From positions 29,169 to 93,168 of the forward strand of contig NZ_JAKMCP010000010.1 in assembly GCF_022662105.1 (NCBI RefSeq): a stretch of 64,000 nucleotides of DNA, read 5' to 3'. Source of the DNA: Aestuariivivens sediminis. Its GTDB lineage: Bacteria > Bacteroidota > Bacteroidia > Flavobacteriales > Flavobacteriaceae. The notes beneath the pieces were generated by a model, which was not told where the DNA came from, did no database searches, and saw only the letters and a program-made list of their open reading frames with translations. Below, piece by piece: positions 18,222 through 28,078 of this stretch (positions are counted from its first letter, which is position 1; each line of letters opens with the position of its first letter). A program made the translations under genes and the position numbers.

Positions 18222-20081
18222 CTATTTTTCCTCCTCAATAAGATCCAACTCCACCTTTAAATTATCTATTATGAACTCTTGTCGTGTAGGTGTATTTTTT
18301 CCCATGTAAAAGGCCAGTAATTCTTCAATGGACATATTATCATCTAACATTACGGGATCCAATCGAATATCTTCACCGATAAAGTGTTTAAATTCATCCG
18401 GAGAAATCTCGCCAAGTCCTTTAAAACGTGTTATTTCTGGTTTTGGTTTTAATTTCTCAATGGCATTTACGCGCTCTTCTTCCGAATAACAATAAATGGT
18501 TTCCTTTTTATTTCTTACCCTGAATAAGGGTGTCTGCAAAATATACAAATGCCCTTCCTTGATAAGTTCAGGAAAAAATTGAAGGAAAAAGGTGATTAAT
18601 AATAATCGAATATGCATCCCATCAACATCAGCATCGGTTGCAATGACCACATTGTTATATCTTAAATCCTCCAGGGACTCCTCAATATTCAAAGCCGCCT
18701 GAAGCAGATTGAACTCTTCATTCTCATAAACTATTTTTTTGCTAAGACCATAGCAATTTAGCGGTTTACCCTTTAAGCTAAATACAGCTTGCGTATTGAC
18801 ATCACGGGATTTGGTGATACTACCCGACGCCGAATCTCCCTCTGTGATAAACAAGGTCGTTTCCAAATTACGTTCATTTTTGGTATCTCCAAAATGAATA
18901 CGGCAATCTCTCAATTTTTTATTATGAAGGCTGGCTTTCTTGGCACGTTCTCTTGCTAATTTCCGAATGCCCGACAGTTCCTTACGTTCGCGTTCAGCCT
19001 GTAAAATTTTACGTTGTATCTTTTCGGCCGTGTCAGGATTCTTGTGCAGAAAATTATCCAGGTTGGTTTTTAAAAAATCATTGATATACGTGCGTACGGT
19101 GGGCAAGTCCCCACCCATATCTGTAGATCCCAGCTTGGTTTTTGTCTGACTTTCGAAAACGGGCTCCATAACTTTTATGGCCACCGCACTGATAATGGAT
19201 TTTCTAATATCGGAAGCATCAAAATTTTTACCGTAGAACTCGCGAATGGTTTTTACCAATGCTTCCCGAAAGGCATTGAGATGAGTCCCCCCCTGTGTAG
19301 TATTTTGCCCGTTAACGAAGGAGTGGTACTCCTCACTATACTGACTTTTGCTATGGGTTATGGCAACTTCAATATCGACACCGCGCAGGTGTATAATAGG
19401 ATATAACAGGTCGGCCTCATTGCTGTTATCGGCCAGTAAATCCTTTAACCCGTTCTCACTAAAATACTTATCGCCATTGAACACTATGGTTAGGCCCGGA
19501 TTCAGGTAAACATAGTTCTTAAGCAATTTCACCACATACTCACTGCGAAACTTATAGTTTTTAAAAATGGAATCGTCCGGTATAAAAGACACTTTGGTGC
19601 CTTTACGTCTTGTGGTGTCATCGAGCAGTTCGTTATGGGTTAAATTACCTTGTTCGAACTCTGCCGAAGCCGATTTTCCATCTCGTGTAGACTCCACCCT
19701 AAAGTAATTGGACAAGGCATTAACGGCCTTAGTACCAACACCATTTAGTCCAACCGCTTTTTTAAATGCTTTGGTATCATATTTCCCCCCGGTATTCATT
19801 TTCGACACCACATCCACCACTTTACCAAGAGGGATACCGCGTCCATAGTCCCGAACGATCACCTTATTGCCTTGAATGGAGATATCTATGGTCTTTCCAG
19901 CCCCCATCACAAACTCGTCTATGGAGTTGTCCAGAACTTCCTTGAGTAGGATGTAAATACCGTCATCCGGTGATGATCCATCACCGAGCTTTCCAATATA
20001 CATACCGGGACGCATACGAATATGCTCCTTCCAGTCCAGTGAACGGATATTATCTTCGGTATAATTGGATTGTACGGTCAT
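18222..20081 (-). CDS. parE: DNA topoisomerase IV subunit B (GyrB/ParE family)
   Basis: This 619-aa ATPase subunit has the GHKL ATP-binding motifs ([11 protein letters not shown] with Glu48/Asn52, [21 protein letters not shown]), the transducer domain and the Toprim domain ([18 protein letters not shown]), which holds the metal for DNA cleavage. The GyrB-specific insert is missing, fitting ParE. The start at 20081 ([30 protein letters not shown]) was chosen over an upstream in-frame ATG at 20150 because it gives the usual N-terminus. It is first in an operon with the small membrane protein and parC. Confidence 0.93.
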   Translation of the reverse strand: MTVQSNYTEDNIRSLDWKEHIRMRPGMYIGKLGDGSSPDDGIYILLKEVLDNSIDEFVMGAGKTIDISIQGNKVIVRDYGRGIPLGKVVDVVSKMNTGGKYDTKAFKKAVGLNGVGTKAVNALSNYFRVESTRDGKSASAEFEQGNLTHNELLDDTTRRKGTKVSFIPDDSIFKNYKFRSEYVVKLLKNYVYLNPGLTIVFNGDKYFSENGLKDLLADNSNEADLLYPIIHLRGVDIEVAITHSKSQYSEEYHSFVNGQNTTQGGTHLNAFREALVKTIREFYGKNFDASDIRKSIISAVAIKVMEPVFESQTKTKLGSTDMGGDLPTVRTYINDFLKTNLDNFLHKNPDTAEKIQRKILQAERERKELSGIRKLARERAKKASLHNKKLRDCRIHFGDTKNERNLETTLFITEGDSASGSITKSRDVNTQAVFSLKGKPLNCYGLSKKIVYENEEFNLLQAALNIEESLEDLRYNNVVIATDADVDGMHIRLLLITFFLQFFPELIKEGHLYILQTPLFRVRNKKETIYCYSEEERVNAIEKLKPKPEITRFKGLGEISPDEFKHFIGEDIRLDPVMLDDNMSIEELLAFYMGKNTPTRQEFIIDNLKVELDLIEEEK

Positions 20082-20296
20082 AAATACTATTGGAATTAAT
20101 GATAGATCGCTAATATAACATTTCAACAGAAAAAATGAAACAGCGCCCAAACAAAGTAATTAACAATAAAAATACAATTTTGTTGAGAACCTTAAGGTAC
20201 GACAGAGAAATTAAAATGGACCTTGTGTCATCAGACTTTTTTACAAAAAATGAGCATCGAAATGCTGTCTCAATAAAAAGTAATGGTACCGGTGCA

Positions 20297-21454
20297 CTAA
20301 TTCATATACTTTTTCTTCTTACTACCCTCATACATCACGTATTTAACCAGTTTCGCTTCCAACTTGGCATTGTATAATGATATTTTTCGCGAAGGCCTTA
20401 ATCCTACGTGCTTTAAGGCATCCAGATTACTGGTGATAAACCAGGCTTCTGTACCCGGATAGTTTTGTTTTAAGGTATCGCCAATATGCTTATAGAAAGC
20501 TTCCATATCAATATTTAAGCGTTCGCCATAAGGTGGATTGAATACCATATGCAGCTTTTCGCTACCTCCTTTTTTGGTTTTAAAGAAGTCTTCGTGTTGT
20601 ACATGAATGAAATCCTCCAGGCGGGCGGACTTTATATTTTCTTTAGCCTTGGCTATGGCACTCGGTGCTTTATCGAAACCTGTAATCCTATGATGAAAAT
20701 CCCGGGTTTTCTTGAGCAGGGATTCCTCTATTTTTTCAAACAGATCCACATCCCAATCTTGCCAACGTTCAAAGGCAAATTCTTTACGCATGAGGTTTGG
20801 AGGAATATTGCAGGCTATCATAGCAGCTTCAATAAGCAGGGTGCCACTACCACACATCGGATCCATAAAATCGGATTGCCCGTCCCATCCCGACAGCATA
20901 AGCATTCCAGCCGCAAGAACTTCATTAATAGGAGCAATATTGGTTGCAGATCTATACCCTCTTTTATGCAGGGACTCCCCTGAAGAGTCCAGGGATACTG
21001 TACATTGGTGCCGGTCTATGTGGACATTAATTTTAACATCCGGGAATTTTAAGTCAACATTGGGCCTCTGACCTGTGGAATCGCGGAACTTATCCACAAT
21101 AGCGTCCTTTGTCTTTTGTGCTATAAATAAGGAATGCTTAAACTTTTCGGAATGAACGGTGGCATCGACGGCTAATGTCCCTTTGGCACTTAAATAATCC
21201 TCCCAGGACATGTTATAGAGGTTCTCGTACAAATCATTTTCATTAGATACCGTAAAGGATGTAATAGGTTTTAGAATTTTAATGGCCGTTCGCAGGCCTA
21301 AATTGGATTTATACATGAACCCTTTATCTCCATAAAACGAGACATGCCGCACGCCCTTTTCTACCTTCTGTGCTCCCAGCTTCAAAAGTTCCTCGGCTAA
21401 CAGATCCTCAAAGCCAAATAAGGTTTTGGCGACCATCTTAAAATTTTCTTCCAT
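20297..21454 (-). CDS. THUMP-domain class I SAM-dependent RNA methyltransferase (RlmL N-half type)
   Basis: This 385-aa protein combines an N-terminal THUMP RNA-binding region (FGFEDLLAEELLKLGAQKVE start, about residues 1-155) with a methyltransferase domain holding DPMCGSGTLLIEAA and NPPYGERL. The NPPY motif marks N-methylation of a base, as in the m2G2445 23S rRNA enzyme RlmL. It lacks the RlmK half of enterobacterial RlmKL, as is usual for this type in Bacteroidota. The C-terminus is basic (GSKKKKYMN). The 215-nt gap before parE holds no gene. Confidence 0.87.
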   Translation of the reverse strand: MEENFKMVAKTLFGFEDLLAEELLKLGAQKVEKGVRHVSFYGDKGFMYKSNLGLRTAIKILKPITSFTVSNENDLYENLYNMSWEDYLSAKGTLAVDATVHSEKFKHSLFIAQKTKDAIVDKFRDSTGQRPNVDLKFPDVKINVHIDRHQCTVSLDSSGESLHKRGYRSATNIAPINEVLAAGMLMLSGWDGQSDFMDPMCGSGTLLIEAAMIACNIPPNLMRKEFAFERWQDWDVDLFEKIEESLLKKTRDFHHRITGFDKAPSAIAKAKENIKSARLEDFIHVQHEDFFKTKKGGSEKLHMVFNPPYGERLNIDMEAFYKHIGDTLKQNYPGTEAWFITSNLDALKHVGLRPSRKISLYNAKLEAKLVKYVMYEGSKKKKYMN

Positions 21455-21612
21455 GGGTTTAATCGAATAGGTTGCAAAAATAATGTAATTTTACAGCAAA
21501 CATAAATATTACTTAAATTATGGGTTAAGGATGAAGTGATATACCCCGGATAAAGAATCCGTAATACTCGAGAATCCTGACCACACTCATGGTGTGGTAA
21601 CCTCCAAATTGT

Positions 21613-22344
21613 ATGGTCAACAACACATCAACATGGTATGCCTCCTGGTTTGACACACCCTTTTACCACATCTTGTACAAGGACCGTGATGCTATTGAAG
21701 CTCATAAATTTATGGATCGGCTAACGCACTATCTGAATATCCCAAAAGGGGGCAGTATTTTGGATTTGGCCTGTGGTAAAGGTCGACATGCGCGCTATTT
21801 AAATAAAATAGGGTTTGATGTTACAGGAGCGGACTTAAGTGAAAATAGTATTAATTACGCCAAACAATATGAAAATCACAGGTTACATTTTGTGGTACAC
21901 GATATGAGCAAACCTTTTCGTAAATCCTTTGATGCCATTTTTAATTTGTTTACCAGTTTTGGATATTTTGAAAATGATGATGATAACCTCAATACGATTA
22001 AAGCGATTAAGGCGGGATTAAATACCCATGGATTTGGGGTCATAGACTTCATGAACAGCAATTTTGTAATTGATGGTTTAGTCCCTGAAGAAGTTAAAAT
22101 CGTTAATGATATTGAATTTCATTTGAAACGCTATGTTAAGGATGGTTATATTTTTAAAGATATTAAATTCATGGCCCAGGGTGAAGACTTTGCATTTACA
22201 GAACGGGTTAAGGCATTCTCTTTAGCAGATTTTGAAACGCTTTTTGAACTAGCCGATGTTAATTTATTGGAGATTTTTGGTGATTATAAATTGCATAAAT
22301 TTGATGCAAACACTTCAGAACGTTTAATTATGATCTTTAAATAG
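21613..22344 (+). CDS. Class I SAM-dependent methyltransferase
   Basis: This 243-aa protein has the SAM-binding motif SILDLACGKGRHARYL and the acidic motif TGADLSENSINYAKQ. FDAIFNLFTSFGYF follows in the small-molecule methyltransferase pattern. The N-terminal WYASWFDTPFYHILYKDRD is a segment common to a flavobacterial group of unknown substrate. It begins a four-gene same-strand run (ZIP transporter, DUF4268, then AI-2E exporter), the first gap being 10 nt. Confidence 0.85.
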   Translation: MVNNTSTWYASWFDTPFYHILYKDRDAIEAHKFMDRLTHYLNIPKGGSILDLACGKGRHARYLNKIGFDVTGADLSENSINYAKQYENHRLHFVVHDMSKPFRKSFDAIFNLFTSFGYFENDDDNLNTIKAIKAGLNTHGFGVIDFMNSNFVIDGLVPEEVKIVNDIEFHLKRYVKDGYIFKDIKFMAQGEDFAFTERVKAFSLADFETLFELADVNLLEIFGDYKLHKFDANTSERLIMIFK

Positions 22345-22354
22345 TAGTTCCCTT

Positions 22355-23029
22355 ATGAATGATTATCTTTTACCTATTTATGCAGTTATTTTAGGCGTCA
22401 TTATTGCGAGCATCACCTTGGATAAACGAGCATGGAACTTGAAATTGCTTTTATCATTTAGTGGTGCATTCTTATTGGCTCTCACACTTTTCGAACTGCT
22501 TCCTGAAGTTTACCATAAGCTGGAGGCCAAACGTACAGGTCTTTATATTATGAGTGGTATATTGTTACAGATTATTTTAGAACTGTTCTCTAAAGGTGCC
22601 GAACATGGACATGTGCATATTCACAAAGGTAAAGCGGGATTTCCCCTGCTACTGTTTTTAAGCCTTTGTATCCATAGTTTTTTGGAAGGCTTTCCAATTC
22701 ATGAACATAATGACATGGTTTATGGGGTATTAATCCATAAAATCCCGATAGCCATATTAATTTCAATGTTTTTGTTCCACTCCAAATTTAGCAGGCTTCA
22801 AATTGTCGTATTCCTTGTGATTTTTGCCATTATGACCCCTTTAGGGACCTTTATTTCAAACCATACCACTCCTCTATCACCCTTTATTCCTGTTGTTAAT
22901 GCCGTAGTAATAGGTATCTTTTTACATATTTCCACTACCATTCTTTTTGAAAGTAGTGCGGGCCACAAGTTTAACTTATCAAAATTCGTTGCTATTATTC
23001 TCGGAGTTGGAATAGCCTACTTTATGTAA
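22355..23029 (+). CDS. ZIP family metal transporter
   Basis: This 224-aa membrane protein has about seven hydrophobic segments. Metal-ligand motifs lie in HSFLEGFPIHEHND (helix 4) and LIHKIPIAI (helix 5), and a His-rich loop EHGHVHIHKGK lies between helices 3 and 4. ZIP proteins import zinc or other divalent metals. It overlaps the next gene by one base (TAATG), so the two are translationally coupled. Confidence 0.88.
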   Translation: MNDYLLPIYAVILGVIIASITLDKRAWNLKLLLSFSGAFLLALTLFELLPEVYHKLEAKRTGLYIMSGILLQIILELFSKGAEHGHVHIHKGKAGFPLLLFLSLCIHSFLEGFPIHEHNDMVYGVLIHKIPIAILISMFLFHSKFSRLQIVVFLVIFAIMTPLGTFISNHTTPLSPFIPVVNAVVIGIFLHISTTILFESSAGHKFNLSKFVAIILGVGIAYFM

Positions 23030-23457
23030 TGTTCAGTAAGGAAGAATCAAGGCGGATAAGACAAGAGTTTTGGACCAGTTTTGGAAAATCCTTTCCCAGA
23101 AAATGGATTTTATACAACACCAAGCTAAAGGGGCTGAGTTTTAAGTTTCATTTTGATACCAAAAACGCATTGGTGGCCCTGGAGCTGGAGGACCCTTTGG
23201 AAAAGCGTATAGCCTATTGGGATAAGTTAACCGGCCTCAAATCGATTCTCAAGGAAGACTATTTACCCAATGCCATTTATGATGAGATCTGCCTTTTGGA
23301 CAATGGCAAGGAAATATCCAGAATTTATGTGCCTTTGGAAAACAAAGTCTCCATACACAACAAAAACTCCTGGCAGGAAGTCATGCTTTTTTTTAATAAC
23401 ACGATGGGGTTGTTTGAAGCCTTTTTTGTCGCGTATAAAGAGGTCATAGAAGGATAG
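23029..23457 (+). CDS. DUF4268 family protein
   Basis: This 142-aa soluble protein (FSKEESRRIRQEFWTSFGKSFPRKW...NTKLKGLSFKFHFDTKNALVALELE...NNTMGLFEAFFVAYKEVIEG) matches the DUF4268 pattern, sometimes found as the C-terminal part of nuclease-like proteins; here it stands alone. Function unknown. It overlaps the ZIP gene by one base. Confidence 0.8.
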   Translation: MFSKEESRRIRQEFWTSFGKSFPRKWILYNTKLKGLSFKFHFDTKNALVALELEDPLEKRIAYWDKLTGLKSILKEDYLPNAIYDEICLLDNGKEISRIYVPLENKVSIHNKNSWQEVMLFFNNTMGLFEAFFVAYKEVIEG

Positions 23458-23530
23458 ATCCGACCTTAATGCATATTTCCCTTTTTATTATTAACCAAAA
23501 TACCTAGCTTTACTTTTCTAAAGTTTTCAT

Positions 23531-24619
23531 ATGGATTCTAATATAATTTCAAAGGGCATTTTAAGGGCCATAGCCATTATTGTTGGGGTTACGGTTATTT
23601 TATTGTTTCTTTATGAAATACAATCTGTTATTGCTTATATAGCCATAGCAGCGGTGGTATCCCTTATAGGGAGGCCCATAGTATTATTTTTAACGAGTCG
23701 TTTAAAATTTAAGAATACCCTGGCCGTTGTGGTCACTATGGTATTAATGCTGGGTCTTTTTATTGGATTGGTAGGCCTGTTTATTCCATTAATCTTAAAG
23801 CAGGGACATAATTTATCACTCTTAAACATAGAAGAACTGAGGGGTAATATCGAGGACCTATATGCTGAAATTGTGCGTTATTTTAATTTGCATGAGATAG
23901 ATGTTGAACAGTCTTTAAAAGATTCCAATTTACTTTCCAAAATTGATTACTCGGTGATCCCCAATTTTTTAAATTCCGTGGTTAGCGGTTTAGGCAGTTT
24001 TAGCATTGGACTATTTTCGGTATTGTTCATTTCATTTTTCTTTTTGAAAGACAGCAGGTTGTTTGAAAATGCCTTATTAACTTTAATTCCGGACAGTAAG
24101 GAATCCCGTTGGAAGGATTCTTCCGAAAAAATCAAGAACCTGTTATCCCGGTATTTCGTGGGACTCATATTTCAAATCTTTATTCTTTTCGTCATTTATA
24201 CCACAGGATTATTAATAATTGGTGTTGAAAACGCCATAGTCATTGCGTTCTTATGTGCATTACTTAATTTGATTCCCTATGTGGGTCCGCTTATTGGTGC
24301 CTTTTTAATGATTACCCTTACCATGACCAGTAGTCTGGGACAAAGCTTCAGCGGGGTTATTTTGCCGAAAACCTCCTGGGTACTGGTCATTATTGCTATC
24401 GGCCAATTGGTGGATAATTTTTTCAGTCAACCGGTAATTTTCTCAAAAAGTGTAAAATCCCATCCTCTGGAGATTTTTTTGGTCATTCTCATAGCAGGAA
24501 TTCTATTTGGTGTTTTGGGCTTAATTATTGCCATACCTGCTTATACTGCCATTAAAGTGATTTTAAAGGCCTTTTTATCTGAAAATAAAATTGTAAAAAA
24601 GCTTACTAAAAACTTATAG
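23531..24619 (+). CDS. AI-2E family transporter
   Basis: This 362-aa membrane protein has about eight transmembrane segments and the family motif region LNLIPYVGPLIGAFLM (residues 254-269), followed by a long Gly-rich C-terminal block (IFLVILIAGILFGVLGLIIAIPAYTAIK). Members export autoinducer-2, ions or other small molecules; the substrate cannot be told from sequence. Confidence 0.88.
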   Translation: MDSNIISKGILRAIAIIVGVTVILLFLYEIQSVIAYIAIAAVVSLIGRPIVLFLTSRLKFKNTLAVVVTMVLMLGLFIGLVGLFIPLILKQGHNLSLLNIEELRGNIEDLYAEIVRYFNLHEIDVEQSLKDSNLLSKIDYSVIPNFLNSVVSGLGSFSIGLFSVLFISFFFLKDSRLFENALLTLIPDSKESRWKDSSEKIKNLLSRYFVGLIFQIFILFVIYTTGLLIIGVENAIVIAFLCALLNLIPYVGPLIGAFLMITLTMTSSLGQSFSGVILPKTSWVLVIIAIGQLVDNFFSQPVIFSKSVKSHPLEIFLVILIAGILFGVLGLIIAIPAYTAIKVILKAFLSENKIVKKLTKNL

Positions 24620-24626
24620 TTTTTAT

Positions 24627-25817
24627 TTGAATAAATCTATTTTAAATATTGATATACAAGAATTTATAAATAAAAATATAAATTCTGATATGACTACATT
24701 GGCCTTAAAAGGAAGTTCTTTTGAATCGGTAGAGACTAAAGCTCTTATTGAGCAGATTGAAGCCAAAAGGAAGTGTGAAAAAAAGTTACCCACCTGGTAC
24801 AATTGTGATCAGATTTATTACCCAAACAAGCTCCATATTGAGCAGACCTCCTCTGAAATTACAGCAGCGTATAAATCCCGTTTGATCGATGGTCAATCCC
24901 TTATTGACATTACAGGTGGTTTTGGGGTGGATTGTTATTATTTTGCCACAGGTTTTGAGGAGGTCATCCACTGTGAAATAAATGAGGAATTATCTGAGAT
25001 CGTTGCTCATAACTTTAAACAATTGGGCTGTAGTCATGTAAAACCATTAACCACTGATGGTTTAGACTATATAAGAAAGCGTAAAGCGGCATGGGATTGG
25101 ATTTTTATTGATCCTTCACGAAGACATGATACAAAGGGAAAGGTGTTCTTTTTAAAGGATTGCCAACCTAATGTACCCATACATTTAAACCTGCTTTTTA
25201 GGCATTCCAAACATATTATGATTAAGACCTCCCCCCTTTTGGATGTATCGGTCGGGATTAGCGAATTGAGCCATGTTAAAGCCATACATGTTGTCGCGGT
25301 TAATAATGAAGTCAAGGAATTATTGTGGATTTTAGACCGCGATTATCATGGAGACATTGCTATGCATGCGGTAAATCTGAAAGCAGCCGAAACGGAGCGT
25401 TTTGATTTTAACTTAAATGAGGAAAAACTGGCTCGGTTAAGTTACGGTCAACCCGGTACTTATTTATATGAACCCCATGCAGCCATCTTAAAATCCGGTG
25501 GGTTTAAAACATTGTCCCAGAGGTTATCCATTTGCAAATTACATCCCCATTCGCATTTGTATACGAGTGATACCCTTCTCGAATTTCCGGGAAGAACATT
25601 TCATATCGAAACCGTCCTACCCTATAACAAAAAGGACTTTAGGCGTTTAGGGATTAAAAAGGCGAATGTCACCACCAGAAACTTTCCCGAGACCGTAGAA
25701 CAGATTCGAAAAAAATTGAAGATACAAGACGGTGGTGCCTACTATTTATTTTTCACCACCGATTACCAAAATAACCTGATTGTAATCATTACCAAAAAAC
25801 CAGAACACGGAACATAA
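24627..25817 (+). CDS. Class I SAM-dependent methyltransferase with THUMP-like domain
   Basis: This 396-aa protein starts with a TTG at 24627, 7 nt after the upstream stop. The N-terminus (M)NKSILNIDIQEFINKN aligns with the usual start of the family, so TTG is preferred over the later in-frame ATG. The methyltransferase core has SLIDITGGFGVDCYYFA and WIFIDPSRRHDTKGKVF. The C-terminal 100 residues form a THUMP-like domain (YEPHAAILKSGGFKTLSQR, ANVTTRNFPETVEQIRKKL). Likely an RNA methyltransferase, target unknown. Confidence 0.87.
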   Translation: MNKSILNIDIQEFINKNINSDMTTLALKGSSFESVETKALIEQIEAKRKCEKKLPTWYNCDQIYYPNKLHIEQTSSEITAAYKSRLIDGQSLIDITGGFGVDCYYFATGFEEVIHCEINEELSEIVAHNFKQLGCSHVKPLTTDGLDYIRKRKAAWDWIFIDPSRRHDTKGKVFFLKDCQPNVPIHLNLLFRHSKHIMIKTSPLLDVSVGISELSHVKAIHVVAVNNEVKELLWILDRDYHGDIAMHAVNLKAAETERFDFNLNEEKLARLSYGQPGTYLYEPHAAILKSGGFKTLSQRLSICKLHPHSHLYTSDTLLEFPGRTFHIETVLPYNKKDFRRLGIKKANVTTRNFPETVEQIRKKLKIQDGGAYYLFFTTDYQNNLIVIITKKPEHGT

Positions 25818-25877
25818 CCTTAATTCAAGGACCTAAACAGGCAAGTTCGTGCCCTATATTATGGGTAACATAAGGGA

Positions 25878-27059
25878 TTACCCTACTAAATTTCTTGAAA
25901 TCCCCAACTCCAGACCTCTTAATTCAGCGAGACCTCTTAACCGTCCTATGGCCGAATACCCGGGATTGGTCATCTTACCAAGATCATCCAACATCTGATG
26001 GCCATGATCCGGTCTCATGGGAATGGCATGATCGGTTCTTCCTTCAATTTTACGTCTTTGTTCTTCTTTTAAGACTTCGTAAACGATAGCAAACATATCG
26101 ACATCGCCATCTAAATGGTTGGCTTCATAAAAATTGCCCATGGCATCCCTCTTGGTACTTCTTAAGTGTAAAAAATGAACCCGATTAGCAAATCGCTTGA
26201 ACATTTGTATCAAGTCATTATCGGGTCTTACACCCAATGATCCTGTACAGAATGTGATTCCGTTAGAGGGTTCCGGAACCTGCTCAAATATATAGGCGTA
26301 GTCCGCCTCACTGCTTACTACTCGGGGTAATCCCAATATGGAATACGGTGGGTCGTCAGGATGAATACACATCAACACGCCAAGTTCAGCCGCGACAGGA
26401 ATGATTTCCTTAAGAAATAAGACTAGGTGGTTCTTTAATGTATCAGCGTCTATATTGGCATACGTATCCAGGACCTCTTGAAATTGTTCCAGGGAGTAGC
26501 CCTCTTCAGCACCCGGTAAACCGGCGATGATATTATTGATTAACTTCTGCTTTTGCGCATCCGACATACTTTTCAAATAGGATTTAGCCCTTTCCTTTTG
26601 ATCCATGGTATAGGAACGCTCTGCCCCCGGCCGTTTTAACAAATACAATTCAAATGCAGCAAAGGCGATGATGTCAAATCGAAGGGCCCTGGAACCATCC
26701 TCCACTTTAAAATCCAAATCGGTTCTTGTCCAATCCAATACAGGCATGAAATTGTAACATATTATTTTTATACCACAATGTGCTAAATGTCGTATACTTT
26801 GCTTGTAGTTTTCAATGTATTGCGTATAGTTGCCAGACCGCGTCTTAATATGCTCATGTACAGGAATACTCTCTACCACGCTCCATTTCAGACCGGCGTC
26901 TTCAATGATTTGCTTTCGTTTGTTAATTTCCTCGATGGTCCAAACGGAGCCATTCGGAATATGATGCAATGCCGAAACAATGCCGGTAGCTCCGGCCTGT
27001 TTGATGTCTTCTAACGATACGGGGTCTTTAGGTCCGTACCAGCGCCATGTTTGTTCCAT
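25878..27059 (-). CDS. uxuA: Mannonate dehydratase
   Basis: This 393-aa TIM-barrel enzyme converts D-mannonate to 2-keto-3-deoxygluconate in hexuronate breakdown. The N-terminal [37 protein letters not shown] is diagnostic. Metal-ligand segments include MCIHPDDPP and [13 protein letters not shown], and the C-terminal block is [13 protein letters not shown]. It is the second gene after the SDR (22-nt gap), so both respond to the operators at 27947-27990. Confidence 0.96.
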   Translation of the reverse strand: MEQTWRWYGPKDPVSLEDIKQAGATGIVSALHHIPNGSVWTIEEINKRKQIIEDAGLKWSVVESIPVHEHIKTRSGNYTQYIENYKQSIRHLAHCGIKIICYNFMPVLDWTRTDLDFKVEDGSRALRFDIIAFAAFELYLLKRPGAERSYTMDQKERAKSYLKSMSDAQKQKLINNIIAGLPGAEEGYSLEQFQEVLDTYANIDADTLKNHLVLFLKEIIPVAAELGVLMCIHPDDPPYSILGLPRVVSSEADYAYIFEQVPEPSNGITFCTGSLGVRPDNDLIQMFKRFANRVHFLHLRSTKRDAMGNFYEANHLDGDVDMFAIVYEVLKEEQRRKIEGRTDHAIPMRPDHGHQMLDDLGKMTNPGYSAIGRLRGLAELRGLELGISRNLVG

Positions 27060-27081
27060 AGTAATTTAATTCTTTTGGGTA

Positions 27082-27909
27082 TTATACCCCACTATAGGCT
27101 GCGAATCCACCATCGATAGGTATAACCACACCGGTTATAAACGAAGAGGCGTCATCGCATAAAAATAAGGTTGAACTTATTAAATCCTCGGGTTCTCCAT
27201 AACGTCCCATAGGAGTTTGATCGATAATTTGTTGTCCGCGTTGGGTTAAGCTTCCATCGGTATTTGTCAATAAGGTTCTATTTTGTTCTGTCAGGAAAAA
27301 TCCGGGAGCCAAAGCATTGACACGGATACCAACTTTTGAAAAATGTACGGCCAGCCATTGCGTGAAATTCGATACTGCTGCCTTAGCACCACTATAGGCC
27401 GGTATTTTTGTTAACGGTGTAAACGCATTCATAGACGAGATATTTAAAATACTGCAACCGGGTTTACCCACCATATCACGAGCAAATATTTGTGTAGGGA
27501 GTAAGGTGCCGATAAAGTTTAAATTAAAAACGAATTTTATCCCTTCGGGATCGAGATCAAAAAAAGTTTTAAAGCCCTCAGTAGTGTTCTTCAAATCGCT
27601 TTCTAATAAAAAAGGATTAGAGGTTGTTCCTAAGGGATGGTTTCCTCCCGCACCATTTATTAAAATATCACAACTCCCCCATTGATCGTTCACTTTCGTT
27701 TTAGCCCCTTCCAGGGAACTTTTATCCAAAACATTGGCGGCTAAACCTATGGCTTCACCTCCGTCCTTAAGAATGGCCTCTGCGACCAAGTTGGCCGATT
27801 CAAGATTCAAATCCATTACGGCTATTTTGTGACCTTTTTTGGCCAGGGCTTTTGCCATCGTACTGCACAAAATACCTCCGCCTCCCGTTATTACTATTAC
27901 TTTACCCAT
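27082..27909 (-). CDS. SDR family mannonate/fructuronate oxidoreductase
   Basis: This 275-aa short-chain dehydrogenase probably links D-fructuronate and D-mannonate, the step before UxuA. It has the N-terminal cofactor motif VITGGGGILCSTMAKAL, ILINGAGGNHP, catalytic Ser in ILNISSMNAF, and Tyr/Lys in PAYSGAKAAV; the C-terminal PIDGGFAAYSGV is typical. The start at 27909 was chosen over a longer frame from 27990, because the longer one would begin inside the operator and lies upstream of the likely transcription start. It replaces the classical UxuB, as in other Bacteroidota uronate clusters (family knowledge). Confidence 0.88.
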   Translation of the reverse strand: MGKVIVITGGGGILCSTMAKALAKKGHKIAVMDLNLESANLVAEAILKDGGEAIGLAANVLDKSSLEGAKTKVNDQWGSCDILINGAGGNHPLGTTSNPFLLESDLKNTTEGFKTFFDLDPEGIKFVFNLNFIGTLLPTQIFARDMVGKPGCSILNISSMNAFTPLTKIPAYSGAKAAVSNFTQWLAVHFSKVGIRVNALAPGFFLTEQNRTLLTNTDGSLTQRGQQIIDQTPMGRYGEPEDLISSTLFLCDDASSFITGVVIPIDGGFAAYSGV

Positions 27910-27946
27910 GTTTTTAAGTTTAAACCACACGCATTTATTGATGAAC

Positions 27947-27958
27947 GTGTACGCACAC
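27947..27958. promoter_or_regulatory. Operator O1 of the uxu operon (GTGTACGCACAC)
   Basis: This near-perfect palindrome has outer arms extending to CGTGT/ACACG (27946-27959). It covers about -3 to +9 of the predicted SDR-uxuA transcript. It is the same sequence type as O2, 32 bp away centre to centre (about three helical turns), as expected for cooperative LacI-type repressor binding. The likely binder is the LacI protein encoded at 28079. Confidence 0.75.
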
Positions 27959-27959
27959 G

Positions 27960-27967
27960 CAAATATA
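27960..27967 (-). promoter_or_regulatory. -7 element of the SDR-uxuA promoter (TATATTTG)
   Basis: On the minus strand this reads TATATTTG, a perfect TAnnTTTG. It sits exactly between the two operators. Taking its first base as -12 puts the start of transcription near 27955, about 45 nt before the SDR ATG. Confidence 0.65.
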
Positions 27968-27978
27968 ATAAAATTTTC

Positions 27979-27990
27979 GTGTGCGCACAC
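27979..27990. promoter_or_regulatory. Operator O2 of the uxu operon (GTGTGCGCACAC)
   Basis: This is a perfect 12-bp palindrome covering about -24 to -35 of the SDR-uxuA promoter, so a bound repressor would mask the -33 region. It also lies just upstream of the regulator's own candidate -7 box (TTATTTTG, 28009-28016), which suggests autoregulation. Confidence 0.75.
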
Positions 27991-28078
27991 ATTATTAAAT
28001 TAATTTTATTATTTTGCCAAGAATATGGTCGGTTTACGGATAACTGGAATCCATATTCTTACAGCATGGTCTATTAAA

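Noticed and set aside
20082..20150. Longer ParE start at 20150
   Set aside because: It adds 23 residues with no counterpart in the family; the ATG at 20081 gives the normal N-terminus.
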